Positions 1 through 12,342 are shown, numbered from the stretch's first letter. The stretch: 64,000 nucleotides of DNA from Ottowia sp. (GCF_016703145.1 NZ_JADJCO010000003.1:434001-498000); one strand, 5' to 3'. Notes: generated from the letters alone by a model not told the origin. Numbers and translations: made by a program.

Positions 1-167
1 TGGTGTCGCGCGCCGACCGCATCGAGGCCGGCTGGTGGGACAAGGCGGGCGCCCAGGTGCGCCTGCCGGCGGTGCGCAAGGTCGAACTGCCCTTCCACAT
101 GGTGCGGGACGGCATGCCGCCGGCGCGCTACCACTTCGCCTGGCGGCCGGCGGAGGCAAAGCCATGA
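1..167 (+). CDS. C-terminal end of an unidentified protein (partial)
   Basis: The window opens inside a reading frame whose first complete codon is at base 3. It runs 54 codons to a TGA at 165-167. The visible tail contains RIEAGWWD and ends RPAEAKP. The TGA overlaps the ATG of the epimerase gene (ATGA), so it is translationally coupled to the nucleotide-sugar genes downstream. I do not recognise the family. RIEAGWW recalls the C-terminus of ImuB-type Y-family polymerase proteins, but the residues after it do not match what I know of them, so I assign no function. Confidence 0.6.
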   Translation, partial: VSRADRIEAGWWDKAGAQVRLPAVRKVELPFHMVRDGMPPARYHFAWRPAEAKP

Positions 168-1207
168 CCACCGAGCCGACGCCGGGCCGCCCCGAGGGGG
201 CCACCTTCCTCGTGACCGGCTGCGCCGGCTTCATCGGCATGCATTGCGCCGAGCGGCTGCTGGCGCGGGGCGAGCAGGTGGTCGGCATCGACAACCTCAA
301 CGCCTATTACGACGTCGCGCTGAAGCAGGCACGCCTCGCGCGCCTCACCGCGCACCCGGCCTTCCGCTTCGAGCGGCTCGACCTGGCCGACCGCGCCGGC
401 ATGGCGGCGCTGTTCGCCCGCGTGCGCCCCACCCACGTGCTGCACCTGGCCGCGCAGGCGGGCGTGCGCTACTCGATCGACGCGCCCGACGACTACACCG
501 ACGCCAACCTGCTCGGCTTCGCCCACGTGCTGCAGGGCTGCCGCGCGCAAGCGGTGCGCCACCTCGTGTTCGCCAGCAGCTCCAGCGTCTACGGCGGCAA
601 CGCCAAGCTGCCCTACGCCGAGACCGACGCGGTGGACCACCCCGTCAGCTACTACGCCGCCACCAAGAAAGCCAACGAGGTGATGGCGCACAGCCATGCC
701 CACCTCCACGGCCTGCCGTGCACCGGCCTGCGCTTCTTCACCGTGTACGGGCCCTGGGGCCGGCCGGACATGGCGCTGTTCAAGTTCACCCGCGCCATGC
801 TCGCCGGCGAGCCGATCGACGTCTACGGCGAGGGCCGGCTGGTGCGCGACTTCACCTACATCGACGACATCGTCGAAGGCGTGCTGCGCGTCCTGGACAA
901 GCCCGCCACGCCCGACCCGGCCCACGACGCCCTCGCGCCCAACCCCGGCACCAGCAGCGCGCCGTACCGCATCTTCAACATCGGCAACAGCACGCCCACG
1001 CTGCTGCTGGACTACATCGACGCCATCGAGTCCGCCCTGGGCACGCGCGCGGTCAAGCGCATGCTGCCGATCCAGCCCGGCGACGTGCACAGCACGGCGG
1101 CCGACACCGCCGCGCTGCGCGCCTGGGTGGGCTTCGCGCCCGCCACGCCGGTGCGGGACGGCGTGGCGCGCTTCGTCGATTGGTACCGGGAGTTCTATCG
1201 AGCATGA
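164..1207 (+). CDS. NAD-dependent UDP-glucuronate 4-epimerase-like protein
   Basis: Extended short-chain dehydrogenase of 347 residues. It probably interconverts UDP-glucuronate and UDP-galacturonate for capsule or LPS sugars in the cytosol. The NAD-binding motif TGCAGFIG lies near residues 18-25. The catalytic region has SSSSVYG followed by YYAATKK (YxxxK). The phrase TVYGPWGRPDMALFKF is typical of the CapI/WbpP-like glucuronate epimerases rather than of GalE. The start ATG at 164 overlaps the upstream stop. The stop at 1205-1207 overlaps the ATG of ugd, whose product makes UDP-glucuronate, the presumed substrate. That context supports the glucuronate assignment. The exact sugar specificity is inferred. 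Confidence 0.87.
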   Translation: MTTEPTPGRPEGATFLVTGCAGFIGMHCAERLLARGEQVVGIDNLNAYYDVALKQARLARLTAHPAFRFERLDLADRAGMAALFARVRPTHVLHLAAQAGVRYSIDAPDDYTDANLLGFAHVLQGCRAQAVRHLVFASSSSVYGGNAKLPYAETDAVDHPVSYYAATKKANEVMAHSHAHLHGLPCTGLRFFTVYGPWGRPDMALFKFTRAMLAGEPIDVYGEGRLVRDFTYIDDIVEGVLRVLDKPATPDPAHDALAPNPGTSSAPYRIFNIGNSTPTLLLDYIDAIESALGTRAVKRMLPIQPGDVHSTAADTAALRAWVGFAPATPVRDGVARFVDWYREFYRA

Positions 1208-2559
1208 AAGTCACCGTCTTCGGCACCGGCTATGTCGGTCTGGTTCAAGGGGCCGTGCTGGCCGACGTGGGGCACGACGTGGTGTGCGTGGACATCGACG
1301 CCGCCAAGGTGGCCGCGCTGCAGGCCGGCCGCATCCCCATCCACGAGCCCGGCCTGGACGCGCTGGTGCGGGCCAACCAGGCCGCGCGCCGCCTGCGCTT
1401 TTCCACCGACGCCGCCGAGGGCGTGGCGCACGGCGAGCTGATCTTCCTGGCCGTCGGCACGCCGCCCGACGAGGACGGCAGCGCCGACCTGCAGCACGTG
1501 CTGGCCGTGGCCCGCACCATCGCCACCCACATGGCCGCGCCCAAGACCATCGTCAACAAGTCCACCGTGCCGGTGGGCACGGCGGACAAGGTGGCCGGCG
1601 CGGTGCGCGCGGTGCTGCGGGCGCGCGGCGCGGACATCCCGTTCGAGGTCGTCTCCAACCCCGAATTCCTGAAGGAAGGCGCCGCCGTCGCCGACTGCAA
1701 GCGGCCCGACCGCATCGTCATCGGCACCGCCAGCCCCGCCGCCGAGCGCCAGTTGCGCGAGCTGTACGCGCCCTTCAACCGCAACCACGACAAGATCGTC
1801 GTCATGGACGTGCGCAGCGCCGAGCTGACCAAGTACGCCGCCAACGCCATGCTGGCCACCAAGATCAGCTTCATCAACGAGATCGCCGGCCTGGCCGAGC
1901 GCCTGGGCGCCGACATCGAGGCCGTGCGGCGCGGCATCGGCAGCGACCCGCGCATCGGCTACCACTTCATCTACCCCGGCGTGGGCTACGGCGGCAGCTG
2001 CTTCCCCAAGGACGTGAAGGCGCTCATCCACACCGCGCAATCCATCGGCTTCGACCCCGAGCTGCTGCGCGCCGTCGAGCGCCGCAACGACGCCCAGCGC
2101 CGCGTGCTGGCCGAGCGCATCGCCGCGCACTACGGCGGCCGGCTCCAGGGCAAGACCATCGCCGTGTGGGGCCTGGCCTTCAAGCCCGAGACCGACGACA
2201 TGCGCGAGGCGCCCAGCCGCACCCTGCTGGCCGCGCTGTGGGCCGCCGGCGCCCAGGTGCGCGCGCACGACCCGGTGGCGATGGACGAGGCGCGCCGCCT
2301 CTTCGGCGAGCGCCCTGACCTGGCGCTGTGCGACACCCCAGCGCAGGCGCTCGAAGGCGCCGACGCGCTGGCCATCGTCACCGAGTGGAAGACCTTCCGC
2401 GTGCCCGACTTCGGCCAGATGGCGCGCCTGCTGAAGGACCGCATGGTGTTCGACGGCCGCAACCTCTACGACCCCGCCGTGCTGGCGCGCCACGGTCTCG
2501 GCTACGCCTCCATCGGACGGCCGGACGTCCCGCCATGCCCCGCTTCGCCGCCAACCTGA
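1204..2559 (+). CDS. ugd: UDP-glucose 6-dehydrogenase
   Basis: Oxidises UDP-glucose to UDP-glucuronate with two NAD+. It has 451 residues, a normal length for the family. The N-terminal Rossmann motif GTGYVGL lies at residues 7-13. VNKSTVPVGT, the NPEFLKEG segment and the catalytic-cysteine motif GYGGSCFPKD are all present, as is the C-terminal domain motif WGLAFKPETDDMREAPS. The start overlaps the epimerase stop (ATGA). The 3' end overlaps hyi by 25 bases, so the three genes form a tight operon. The product supplies the epimerase substrate. No defects are seen. Confidence 0.96.
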   Translation: MKVTVFGTGYVGLVQGAVLADVGHDVVCVDIDAAKVAALQAGRIPIHEPGLDALVRANQAARRLRFSTDAAEGVAHGELIFLAVGTPPDEDGSADLQHVLAVARTIATHMAAPKTIVNKSTVPVGTADKVAGAVRAVLRARGADIPFEVVSNPEFLKEGAAVADCKRPDRIVIGTASPAAERQLRELYAPFNRNHDKIVVMDVRSAELTKYAANAMLATKISFINEIAGLAERLGADIEAVRRGIGSDPRIGYHFIYPGVGYGGSCFPKDVKALIHTAQSIGFDPELLRAVERRNDAQRRVLAERIAAHYGGRLQGKTIAVWGLAFKPETDDMREAPSRTLLAALWAAGAQVRAHDPVAMDEARRLFGERPDLALCDTPAQALEGADALAIVTEWKTFRVPDFGQMARLLKDRMVFDGRNLYDPAVLARHGLGYASIGRPDVPPCPASPPT

Positions 2560-3398
2560 GCCTGCTGTACCCCGAGCTGCCCTTCCTCGACCGCTTCGAG
2601 GCGGCCGCGCGCGACGGCTTCGAGGCGGTGGAATACCTCTTCCCCTACGCCTTCGCGCCGCAGGAGCTGGCCGCGCGGCTGAAGGCCCACGGCCTGCGCC
2701 AGGTGCTGTTCAACGCGCCGCCCGGCGGGATGGACGCGGCCGGCATCGATGCCGCCTGGGCCGCCGGCGCGCGCGGCACCGCCTGCGTGCCGGGCCGCGA
2801 GGACGAGTTCCGCGCCGGCGTGCAACTGGCGCTGCGCTACGCCGACGCGCTGGATTGCCCGCGCATCCACTGCATGGCCGGAATATGGGATAAAAGCGGC
2901 TCCAGCCCGCATGCAGCAAGCGCCATACGCTCTCTTTATGAAAGCAACCTGCGCTGGGCCGCGCGCGAGGCGGCGCGGGCCGGGCGCACCCTGCTGATCG
3001 AGCCGATCAACCCGCGCGACATGCCTGGCTACTTCCTCAACCGGCAGGACGAGGCGCACGCCCTCGCGCAGGCCGTGGGCGCGCCCGGCCTGCAGGTGCA
3101 GATGGACCTGTACCACTGCCAGATCGTCGAGGGCGACGTGGCCACCAAGATCCGCCAGTACCTGCCCACCGGCCGCGTCGGCCACTTGCAGATCGCTGGC
3201 GTGCCCGAGCGGCACGAGCCCGACGTGGGCGAGTTGAACTACCCCTACCTGTTCCAGGTGATCGACGAGGTCGCCGCCGCCTGCGGCTGGCCCGGCTGGG
3301 TCGGCTGCGAATACCGTCCGCGCCTGGGCGCCGAGCCCGGCGGCACCTCGCGCGGCCTGGGCTGGCGCCACGCGGCGGCGGGCGCGGCCGGGGGCTGA
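2535..3398 (+). CDS. hyi: Hydroxypyruvate isomerase family protein (Hyi/OtnI-like TIM barrel)
   Basis: A xylose-isomerase-like TIM barrel of 287 residues that probably interconverts hydroxypyruvate and tartronate semialdehyde. Metal and acid residues fit the family: Glu in LLIEPIN, Asp in QMDLYH, the HLQIAGVPERHEPD segment and Glu in GCEYRP. The ATG at 2535 lies inside the end of ugd. A stretch of lower-GC sequence at 2881-2947 encodes an atypical loop (WDKSGSSPHAASAIRSLYE) where homologues carry a different segment. This matches a family A repeat inserted in frame. Whether the altered loop affects activity cannot be judged here. Confidence 0.88.
   Translation: MPRFAANLSLLYPELPFLDRFEAAARDGFEAVEYLFPYAFAPQELAARLKAHGLRQVLFNAPPGGMDAAGIDAAWAAGARGTACVPGREDEFRAGVQLALRYADALDCPRIHCMAGIWDKSGSSPHAASAIRSLYESNLRWAAREAARAGRTLLIEPINPRDMPGYFLNRQDEAHALAQAVGAPGLQVQMDLYHCQIVEGDVATKIRQYLPTGRVGHLQIAGVPERHEPDVGELNYPYLFQVIDEVAAACGWPGWVGCEYRPRLGAEPGGTSRGLGWRHAAAGAAGG
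2881..2947 (+). repeat. Family A repeat inside hyi
   Basis: Lower-GC stretch inside a GC-rich gene, read in frame. It resembles the repeat between genes elsewhere: a GGCTCCAGCCCGC-type middle, CAAGCGCCATA, then a degenerate end TTTATGAAAGCA. Similarity was judged by eye. It is one of the most degenerate copies. Confidence 0.55.
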
Positions 3399-3479
3399 TC
3401 CCGTCCCCGCGCAGGCCCTCGTCCTACACCGCGCCGCCGCTGGCGCGCCTACCCTGCAGGCGTGCCCTCGACCGCCAGG

Positions 3480-4742
3480 ATGCCCGCCCCCTCGACCCAC
3501 CCGGCGCCGCGAGCCCCCGGGCTGGGTGATCTGCCGGCCCGCTACCGCCAGGTGCGCCGGCATTCGCTGCGGCTGGCCGCGCCGCTGTCGGCCGAGGACC
3601 AGTGCGTGCAGTCCATGCCCGACGCCAGCCCCACCAAATGGCACCTGGCGCACATCACCTGGTTCTTCGAATCGCTGCTGCTGGCGCCGCACGCCCCCGG
3701 CTACCGCGCGTTCGACCCGCGCTGGCACTACCTGTTCAACTCGTACTACGAGGCGCTGGGCCCGCGCCACCCGCGCCCGCAGCGCGGCCTGCTGACCCGC
3801 CCCTCGCTGGACGAGGTGCACGCCTACCGCCGCCACGTCGATGCCGCGGTCGAGGCGCTGCTGGCCGACCCCGCCGCGCTGCCGCGGATCGGGCCCATCC
3901 TGACGCTGGGCCTGCACCACGAGCAGCAGCACCAGGAGCTGCTGCTCACCGACATCCTGCACGCCTTCGCCTGCCACCCGCTGCTGCCGGCCTACCGCGA
4001 ACCGTCCGCGCCCGCGCTGCGGCTGGCGGCCCAGGCCCCCGGTCCGCGCTGGCTGGCGCACGACGGCGGCACCGTCCACATCGGCCACGCCGGTCCCGGC
4101 TTCGCCTTCGACAACGAGGGCCCGCGCCACGCCGTGCTGCTGCGGCCCTTCGCCATCGCCGACCGGCTGGTGAGCTGCGGCGAGTACGCCCGCTTCGTCG
4201 CCGACGGCGGCTACCAGCGGTCTGGCCTGTGGCTGTCCGACGGCTGGGCAACGGTGCAGGCCGGCGGCTGGCGCCACCCGGCCTACTGGCTGGCGCCCGG
4301 CGACCCGCGCCTGGCCCTGCGCGGCATCGGCGCGGCCGAGGGCTGGCACGTGTTCGGCCTCGACGGCCCGCGGCCCCTGGACGCCCAGGCGCCGGTGTCG
4401 CAACTGAGCTTCTACGAAGCCGCCGCCTACGCCGAATGGGCCGGCGCCCGCCTGCCCACCGAGGCCGAATGGGAAGCCGCCTGCGCCCTGCCCGGCTTCG
4501 CGCAGGCCACCGGCCACGCCTGGCAATGGACGCGCTCGGCCTACGACCCGTACCCCGGCTTCCGGCCGCTGCCCGGCCCGGCGGCCGAATACAACGGCAA
4601 GTTCATGGTCGGCCAGATCGTGCTGCGCGGCGGCAGCCTGGCCACCCCGCCGGGCCACGCGCGGCCCACCTACCGCAACTTCTTCCCGCCGGCCGCGCGC
4701 TGGCAGTTCAGCGGCCTGCGGCTGGCCCGGGACCTGCCGTGA
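3480..4742 (+). CDS. egtB: EgtB-like sulfoxide synthase (ergothioneine biosynthesis)
   Basis: Non-heme iron enzyme that joins a thiol to hercynine with O2. The N-terminal DinB-like domain has candidate iron ligands in KWHLAHITWFFE and in the HHEQQHQE motif near residue 150. The C-terminal formylglycine-generating-enzyme/C-lectin fold has LPTEAEWEAAC, GNEW-like HAWQWT, and the terminal segment FFPPAARWQFSGLRLARD. It has 420 residues from the ATG at 3480; a GTG at 3462 would add six. The stop overlaps the GTG of egtD, so the two are coupled. The thiol donor (cysteine or gamma-glutamylcysteine) is not determined. SenA or OvoA relatives are less likely alternatives, given the egtD partner. Confidence 0.9.
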   Translation: MPAPSTHPAPRAPGLGDLPARYRQVRRHSLRLAAPLSAEDQCVQSMPDASPTKWHLAHITWFFESLLLAPHAPGYRAFDPRWHYLFNSYYEALGPRHPRPQRGLLTRPSLDEVHAYRRHVDAAVEALLADPAALPRIGPILTLGLHHEQQHQELLLTDILHAFACHPLLPAYREPSAPALRLAAQAPGPRWLAHDGGTVHIGHAGPGFAFDNEGPRHAVLLRPFAIADRLVSCGEYARFVADGGYQRSGLWLSDGWATVQAGGWRHPAYWLAPGDPRLALRGIGAAEGWHVFGLDGPRPLDAQAPVSQLSFYEAAAYAEWAGARLPTEAEWEAACALPGFAQATGHAWQWTRSAYDPYPGFRPLPGPAAEYNGKFMVGQIVLRGGSLATPPGHARPTYRNFFPPAARWQFSGLRLARDLP

Positions 4743-5709
4743 CCGCGCCGGCCCGCCCGCCCGACGCCGCCGCCGGCCAGGACGCCGCCGGCGACTTCGC
4801 CCGCGAGCTGCTGCAGGCGCTGGCGCGGCGCCCGCGCGGCATCTCGCCCAAGTGGTTCTACGACGCGCGCGGCTCGCGGCTGTTCGACCGCATCGGCGCG
4901 CTGCCCGAGTACTACCCCACGCGCACCGAGCTGGGCATCCTGCGCGCGCGCGCCGGCGAGATCGCGCGGCACGTCGGGCCGGACGCGGAGATCGTCGAGT
5001 TCGGCGCCGGCTCGCTGGTCAAGGTGCGGCGGCTGCTGCAGGCGCTGCGCGCGCCGCGGCGTTACCTGCCCATCGACATCTCGGGCGAGCACCTGGAAGG
5101 CGCCGCCCGCGCGCTGCGCGCCGAGTACCCCGGCCTGGCGGTGCAGCCCATCGTGGCCGACTACACGCGCGCCTTCGCGCAGCCCGCGCCGCTGGCGGGA
5201 TCGCGCCGCCGCGTCGGCTTCTTCCCCGGCTCCACGCTGGGCAACTTCGATCCGCCCGAGGCGCTGGCCTTCCTGCGGCGGGCCGCGCGGCTGCTGGCCG
5301 GCGGCGGGCTGCTGCTGGGGGTGGACCTGGTCAAGCCGCCGCCAATCCTGCACGCGGCCTACAACGACGCGCAGGGCGTCACCGCCGCCTTCAACCTCAA
5401 CCTGCTGGCGCGCGCCAACGCCGAGCTGGGCACCGACTTCGACCTGGGGGCTTCGACCACGCGGCCTTCTACAACGCGCCGCTGCAGCGCGTCGAGATGC
5501 ACCTGGTCAGCCGCCGCGCCCAGGCCGTGACGGTGCGCGGCCGCCGCTTCGGGTTCGACGAAGGCGAGGCGCTGCACACCGAGTCCTCGCACAAGTACAC
5601 CATCGACGGCCTGCGCGCGCTGGCGGCGCGCGCGGGCTTCGGCATCGGGCCGGTGTGGACCGACGCCGAGCGCCTGTTCAGCGTGCACTGGCTGCCCGCC
5701 GCACAATAG
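4739..5709 (+). pseudogene. egtD: egtD, L-histidine N-alpha-methyltransferase, frameshifted
   Basis: SAM-dependent trimethylation of histidine to hercynine. It starts with GTG at 4739, overlapping the egtB stop. The first frame shows the family signatures SPKWFYDARGSRLFD, PEYYPTRTE, EFGAGSLVK and FFPGSTLGNF. It loses similarity after GTDFDL and continues to a stop at 5530. The expected continuation (FDHAAFYNAPLQRVEMHLVS, then TESSHKY) lies in the next frame and ends at 5709. The switch coincides with a run of five G at 5446-5450. A sixth G would give an uninterrupted reading DLGGFDH. Either the gene is inactivated or the assembly dropped one G. The family assignment is secure. Confidence 0.88.
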
Positions 5710-5731
5710 GCGCTTCCCAGGAGACCCCGCC

Positions 5732-6013
5732 ATGAAAGCCATCTGGAACGGCGCGACCATCGCCGAGAGCGACGACACCGTGCTCGTCGAGGGCAACCAC
5801 TACTTCCCGGTCGAGTCGCTGCGGCGGGAATACGTCACCTTCAGCAACCACCACACCGTCTGCCCATGGAAGGGCACGGCCAGCTACTGGTCGCTGCTGG
5901 TCGACGGCGACCTCAACCCCGAGGCCGCGTGGTACTACCCCGACCCGAAGCCCGAGGCCGAGATGGTGCGCGGCCGCGTGGCGTTCTGGAAGGGCGTGAG
6001 GGTCGGGCCCTGA
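5732..6013 (+). CDS. DUF427 domain protein
   Basis: Small cytosolic protein of 93 residues in the DUF427 family, whose function is not established. Typical features are MKAIWNGATIAESDDTVLVE at the N-terminus, the aromatic core YFPVESL, TVCPWKGTASYW and AAWYYPDPK. The start ATG follows a CAGGAGA ribosome-binding site. The stop overlaps the next ATG by one base (TGATG), so it is translationally linked to the DUF1439 gene. It follows egtD with a 22-base gap and is probably in the same transcript. Confidence 0.88.
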   Translation: MKAIWNGATIAESDDTVLVEGNHYFPVESLRREYVTFSNHHTVCPWKGTASYWSLLVDGDLNPEAAWYYPDPKPEAEMVRGRVAFWKGVRVGP

Positions 6014-6630
6014 TGCGCGGCGCGGCCTGCCCCCATCCCGCGCCGGGCACCCGCCCGGCACCAAGCCGCCGCCGCGTGCTGGCCGGCGGCGCGCTGCTGG
6101 CAAGCCTGCTGCCGGCGCTGGCCGCCTGCGCCGCCCCCGCCGGCATGCGCGGCATCACCTTGTCGCGGCAGCGGCTGAACGAACTGCTGGCGCGCAGCTT
6201 CCCGTACACGCGCGGCTTCTCCGGCCTGGCCGACCTGACGCTGCAGTCGCCCCGGCTGCGCCTGCTGCCCGAGAGCAACCGCCTGGGCACCGCGCTGGAC
6301 GTGGTGCTGGCCGAGCGCGTCACCGGCGGACGCTTCGGCGGCGGCATGGACCTGGACTACGGCCTGCGCTTCGACGCCCAGCAGGGCGCCATCCGCATGG
6401 CCGACGTGCGCGTGAACCGGCTGGACATCGACCCCCTGCCGCCAACGCAGCGCGCCCTGGTGGCGCAATACGCCCCGCGCGTGGCCGAGCAGTTGCTGGC
6501 CGACCTGGTGCTGTACCGCCTGCCGGCCGAGCAGCTGGCGCTGGCGCGCGACCTGGGCCTGGGCGTGGGCGCGCTGCGCGTGCTGCCCGAGGGGCTGCGC
6601 ATCGACCTGGTGCCGCAAGGGCTGCGCTGA
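6013..6630 (+). CDS. DUF1439 (YceB-like) lipoprotein
   Basis: 205-residue protein with a twin-arginine-like SRRR segment, a hydrophobic stretch (residues about 21-37) and a lipobox-like LPALAAC. This suggests a membrane-anchored periplasmic lipoprotein. The mature part begins with ITLSRQRLNELLARSFPY and contains VLAERVTGGRFGGGMDLDYGLRF, both typical of DUF1439/YceB proteins. Their function is unknown, but the fold is related to lipid-binding proteins. It overlaps the upstream DUF427 stop by one base. A family A repeat follows directly. Confidence 0.8.
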   Translation: MRGAACPHPAPGTRPAPSRRRVLAGGALLASLLPALAACAAPAGMRGITLSRQRLNELLARSFPYTRGFSGLADLTLQSPRLRLLPESNRLGTALDVVLAERVTGGRFGGGMDLDYGLRFDAQQGAIRMADVRVNRLDIDPLPPTQRALVAQYAPRVAEQLLADLVLYRLPAEQLALARDLGLGVGALRVLPEGLRIDLVPQGLR

Positions 6631-6650
6631 GGCGCCGGGCCTCCTTCGGC

Positions 6651-6717
6651 TTTTTAAGTGCCAAATCGGCCACTGGCTGGCGTTCACGCTGCGCCAACAG
6701 CTATTGGAAGAATAGCT
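6651..6717 (+). repeat. Family A repeat, intergenic
   Basis: Clear copy: TTTTTAAG, then CCAAATCGGCC, a CACTGGCTGGCG middle, GCGCCAACAG, and the end CTATTGGAAGAATAGCTT. It fills most of the gap between the DUF1439 gene and icd. The leading T-run may also act as a weak terminator. Confidence 0.85.
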
Positions 6718-6824
6718 TCAGCAATCCTCTCGGCACCGCGTAACATTCAAGCGCGCGCCGCAATTGGCCGCGCACCCCCACAATCGCCAGCGACCCCACT
6801 CCACCACCTGAAGGAAATCCGCGC

Positions 6825-9059
<2,235 letters not shown>

Positions 9060-9061
9060 GG

Positions 9062-9097
9062 TCCAGCCCGGATGGCCTCGCCGCCATCCGGGCTGGA
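9062..9097 (+). terminator. Strong hairpin after icd
   Basis: Perfect 15-bp inverted repeat: arms 9062-9076 (TCCAGCCCGGATGGC) and 9083-9097, with a 6-base loop, three bases after the icd stop. No long T-run follows; a family A repeat starts at once. Terminator or mRNA 3'-end protector is the simplest reading. Confidence 0.8.
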
Positions 9098-9161
9098 TAG
9101 CTATTCAAAAGATAGCTGATGCCGAAATCGGGACGCGGGCAAGCGCCCGATCCGGCTTGAA
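9097..9161 (-). repeat. Family A repeat, intergenic
   Basis: Clear copy in the reverse orientation: ATAGCTATTCAAAAGATAGC at one end, a GAAATCGGG and GGCAAGCGCC middle, then GGCTTGAAA. It lies between the convergent icd and glutathione transferase genes. Confidence 0.85.
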
Positions 9162-9162
9162 A

Positions 9163-9867
9163 TCACGGCGCGGCCGGCACCTGCAGCCCACGCTGCACCG
9201 CCAGCCGCGCGGCGAAGGCGTCGAGCACGCGGTGCACTTCGGCGAAGTCCTCGAAGTGCACCAGCTCGCCCGCGCCGTAGAAGCCGACCAGGTTGCGCAC
9301 CCACGGAAAGATGGCGACGTCGGCGATGGTGTAGTCGTCGCCCATCATCCAGGCGCGGCCCTTCAGGTGGCGGTCCAGCACGTCCAGCAGGCGCGCGCTC
9401 TCGGCGGCGTAGCGCTCCAGCGGACGCTTGTCCTCGATGTCCTTGCCGGCGAACTTGTGGAAGAAGCCGAGCTGGCCGAACATCGGCCCGACGCCGCCCA
9501 TCTGGAACATCAGCCACTGCAGCGCCTGGTAGCGCGCGGCGGGGTCCCGGGGCAGCAACTGGCCGGTCTTGTCGGCCAGGTAGACCAGGATCGCGCCCGA
9601 CTCGAACAGCGCCAGCGGCCGGCCGCCCGGCCCCTGCGGGTCGAGGATGGCGGGGATCTTGTTGTTGGGGCTGAGCGAGAGGAACCCGGCCGAGAACTGG
9701 TCCTGCGTGTCGAAGCTGACGCGGTGCGCCTCGTAGGGCAGGCCGGTTTCCTCCAGCATGATCGAGACCTTGACGCCATTGGGCGTGGGCAGCGAATAGA
9801 GCTGCAGCCGGTCGGGGTGGCGCGCGGGCCATTTGCGGGTGATGGGGAAGGTGCCGAGGTCATTCAT
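9163..9867 (-). CDS. Glutathione S-transferase family protein (YfcG/Nu-class-like)
   Basis: Cytosolic 234-residue protein. The N-terminal thioredoxin-like domain has the Nu-class signature TPNGVKVSIMLEE, the SPNNKIPAI motif and the glutathione-contact segment ALFESGAILVYLAD. The C-terminal helical domain has DDYTIADVAIFPWVRNLVGF. Relatives such as YfcG act as glutathione-dependent disulfide reductases, so thiol or peroxide chemistry is likely; the substrate is unknown. I chose the ATG at 9867, which starts MNDLGTFPITRKWPARHP as in homologues. The longer frame upstream lacks support. It is divergent from the M20 gene. Confidence 0.9.
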   Translation of the reverse strand: MNDLGTFPITRKWPARHPDRLQLYSLPTPNGVKVSIMLEETGLPYEAHRVSFDTQDQFSAGFLSLSPNNKIPAILDPQGPGGRPLALFESGAILVYLADKTGQLLPRDPAARYQALQWLMFQMGGVGPMFGQLGFFHKFAGKDIEDKRPLERYAAESARLLDVLDRHLKGRAWMMGDDYTIADVAIFPWVRNLVGFYGAGELVHFEDFAEVHRVLDAFAARLAVQRGLQVPAAP

Positions 9868-9965
9868 GCGGCGCACTATAGCCACCGGCGGGTGCGCGAT
9901 CGCGGCGATGGGCGTAAAGTCCCTTTTCATCGATCCCACGCCCGCCCACCGAGGCCCCGCCCACC

Positions 9966-11435
<1,470 letters not shown>

Positions 11436-11451
11436 AGGAACAGGCGCCCGC

Positions 11452-12342
11452 ATGGCCGACCCGACGCTGACCAGCATCGCCAGCACGCAGGGCGACGCGC
11501 TGGCGATGCACGACTGGCCGGTGCCCCTGGGCGCGCCGATCCGCGGCGTGGTGGTGGTGCTGCACAGCGTGGGCGAGCACGCGGCGCGCTACGAGGACGT
11601 GGCCAGGCGGCTGAACCAGTGGGGCTTCTCGGTGCGCGGCTACGACCAGTACGGCCACGGCGAATCGGTGGGCGTGCGCGGCGACCTGCCGGCCGACGAC
11701 CGGCTGCTGGCCGACCTGGCCGCCGTCATCGACGACACGCGCATGCGCATGGACGACCGGCTGCCGCTGATCCTGATGGGCCACTCGGTCGGCGCCCTGG
11801 TGGCGGCGCGCCTGGTGACGCTGAAGATGCGCCGCGCCGAGGGCCTGGTGATGGCCTCGCCCGCGCTGCGGGTGAACCTGCCCTGGGTACGCCGGATGCT
11901 GGTGCGCGTGCTGCACCGCGTAGCGCCGCGGGTGCGGCTGGCCAGCGGCCTGCGGCGGCGCTACCTGACGCACGACCAGGCCGTGGTCGACGCCTTCCGC
12001 CGCGACCCGCTGGCACACGGCCTCGTCAGCGCGCGGCTGGGATACTTCGTCCTCGGCGCCGGCCCCGCCGTGCTGGCGTGCGCGCCGCGCTGGCGGCTGC
12101 CAACCCTGGTGCTCTACGGCGGGCAGGACCGGCTGATCGACCCCGGCGGCAGCCGCGACTTCACCGCCGCCGCTCCGGTCGAATGGGTAACGGCGCACGC
12201 CTTTCCGCTGCACTTCCACGAGCTGTTCAACGAGCTGGAGCGCGAGCCGGTGTTCGACGTCCTGCACGACTGGCTGGTGGCGCGTTTTCCGCCGATCCTG
12301 CGGGCGTTCACGGGCGAGCCGCTGCTGGCCGGCCGGATTTGA
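11452..12342 (+). CDS. Alpha/beta hydrolase (monoacylglycerol lipase-like)
   Basis: 296-residue serine hydrolase of the 'lysophospholipase/serine aminopeptidase' group. The nucleophile elbow is GHSVGA. VVVLHSVGEHAARYEDVARRL near the N-terminus carries the oxyanion-hole region, and GYDQYGHGES is the family strand-loop. The acid is likely in YGGQDRLIDP and the catalytic His in FPLHFHELFNE. No signal peptide is evident. It is probably co-transcribed with the M20 gene (16-base gap, weak GGA ribosome-binding site). Natural substrate unknown. The gene ends exactly where a family A repeat starts. Confidence 0.88.
   Translation: MADPTLTSIASTQGDALAMHDWPVPLGAPIRGVVVVLHSVGEHAARYEDVARRLNQWGFSVRGYDQYGHGESVGVRGDLPADDRLLADLAAVIDDTRMRMDDRLPLILMGHSVGALVAARLVTLKMRRAEGLVMASPALRVNLPWVRRMLVRVLHRVAPRVRLASGLRRRYLTHDQAVVDAFRRDPLAHGLVSARLGYFVLGAGPAVLACAPRWRLPTLVLYGGQDRLIDPGGSRDFTAAAPVEWVTAHAFPLHFHELFNELEREPVFDVLHDWLVARFPPILRAFTGEPLLAGRI

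Noticed and set aside
1..167. ImuB-like DNA polymerase C-terminus
   Set aside because: Only RIEAGWWD resembles it. The following residues differ and no other imu genes are seen.
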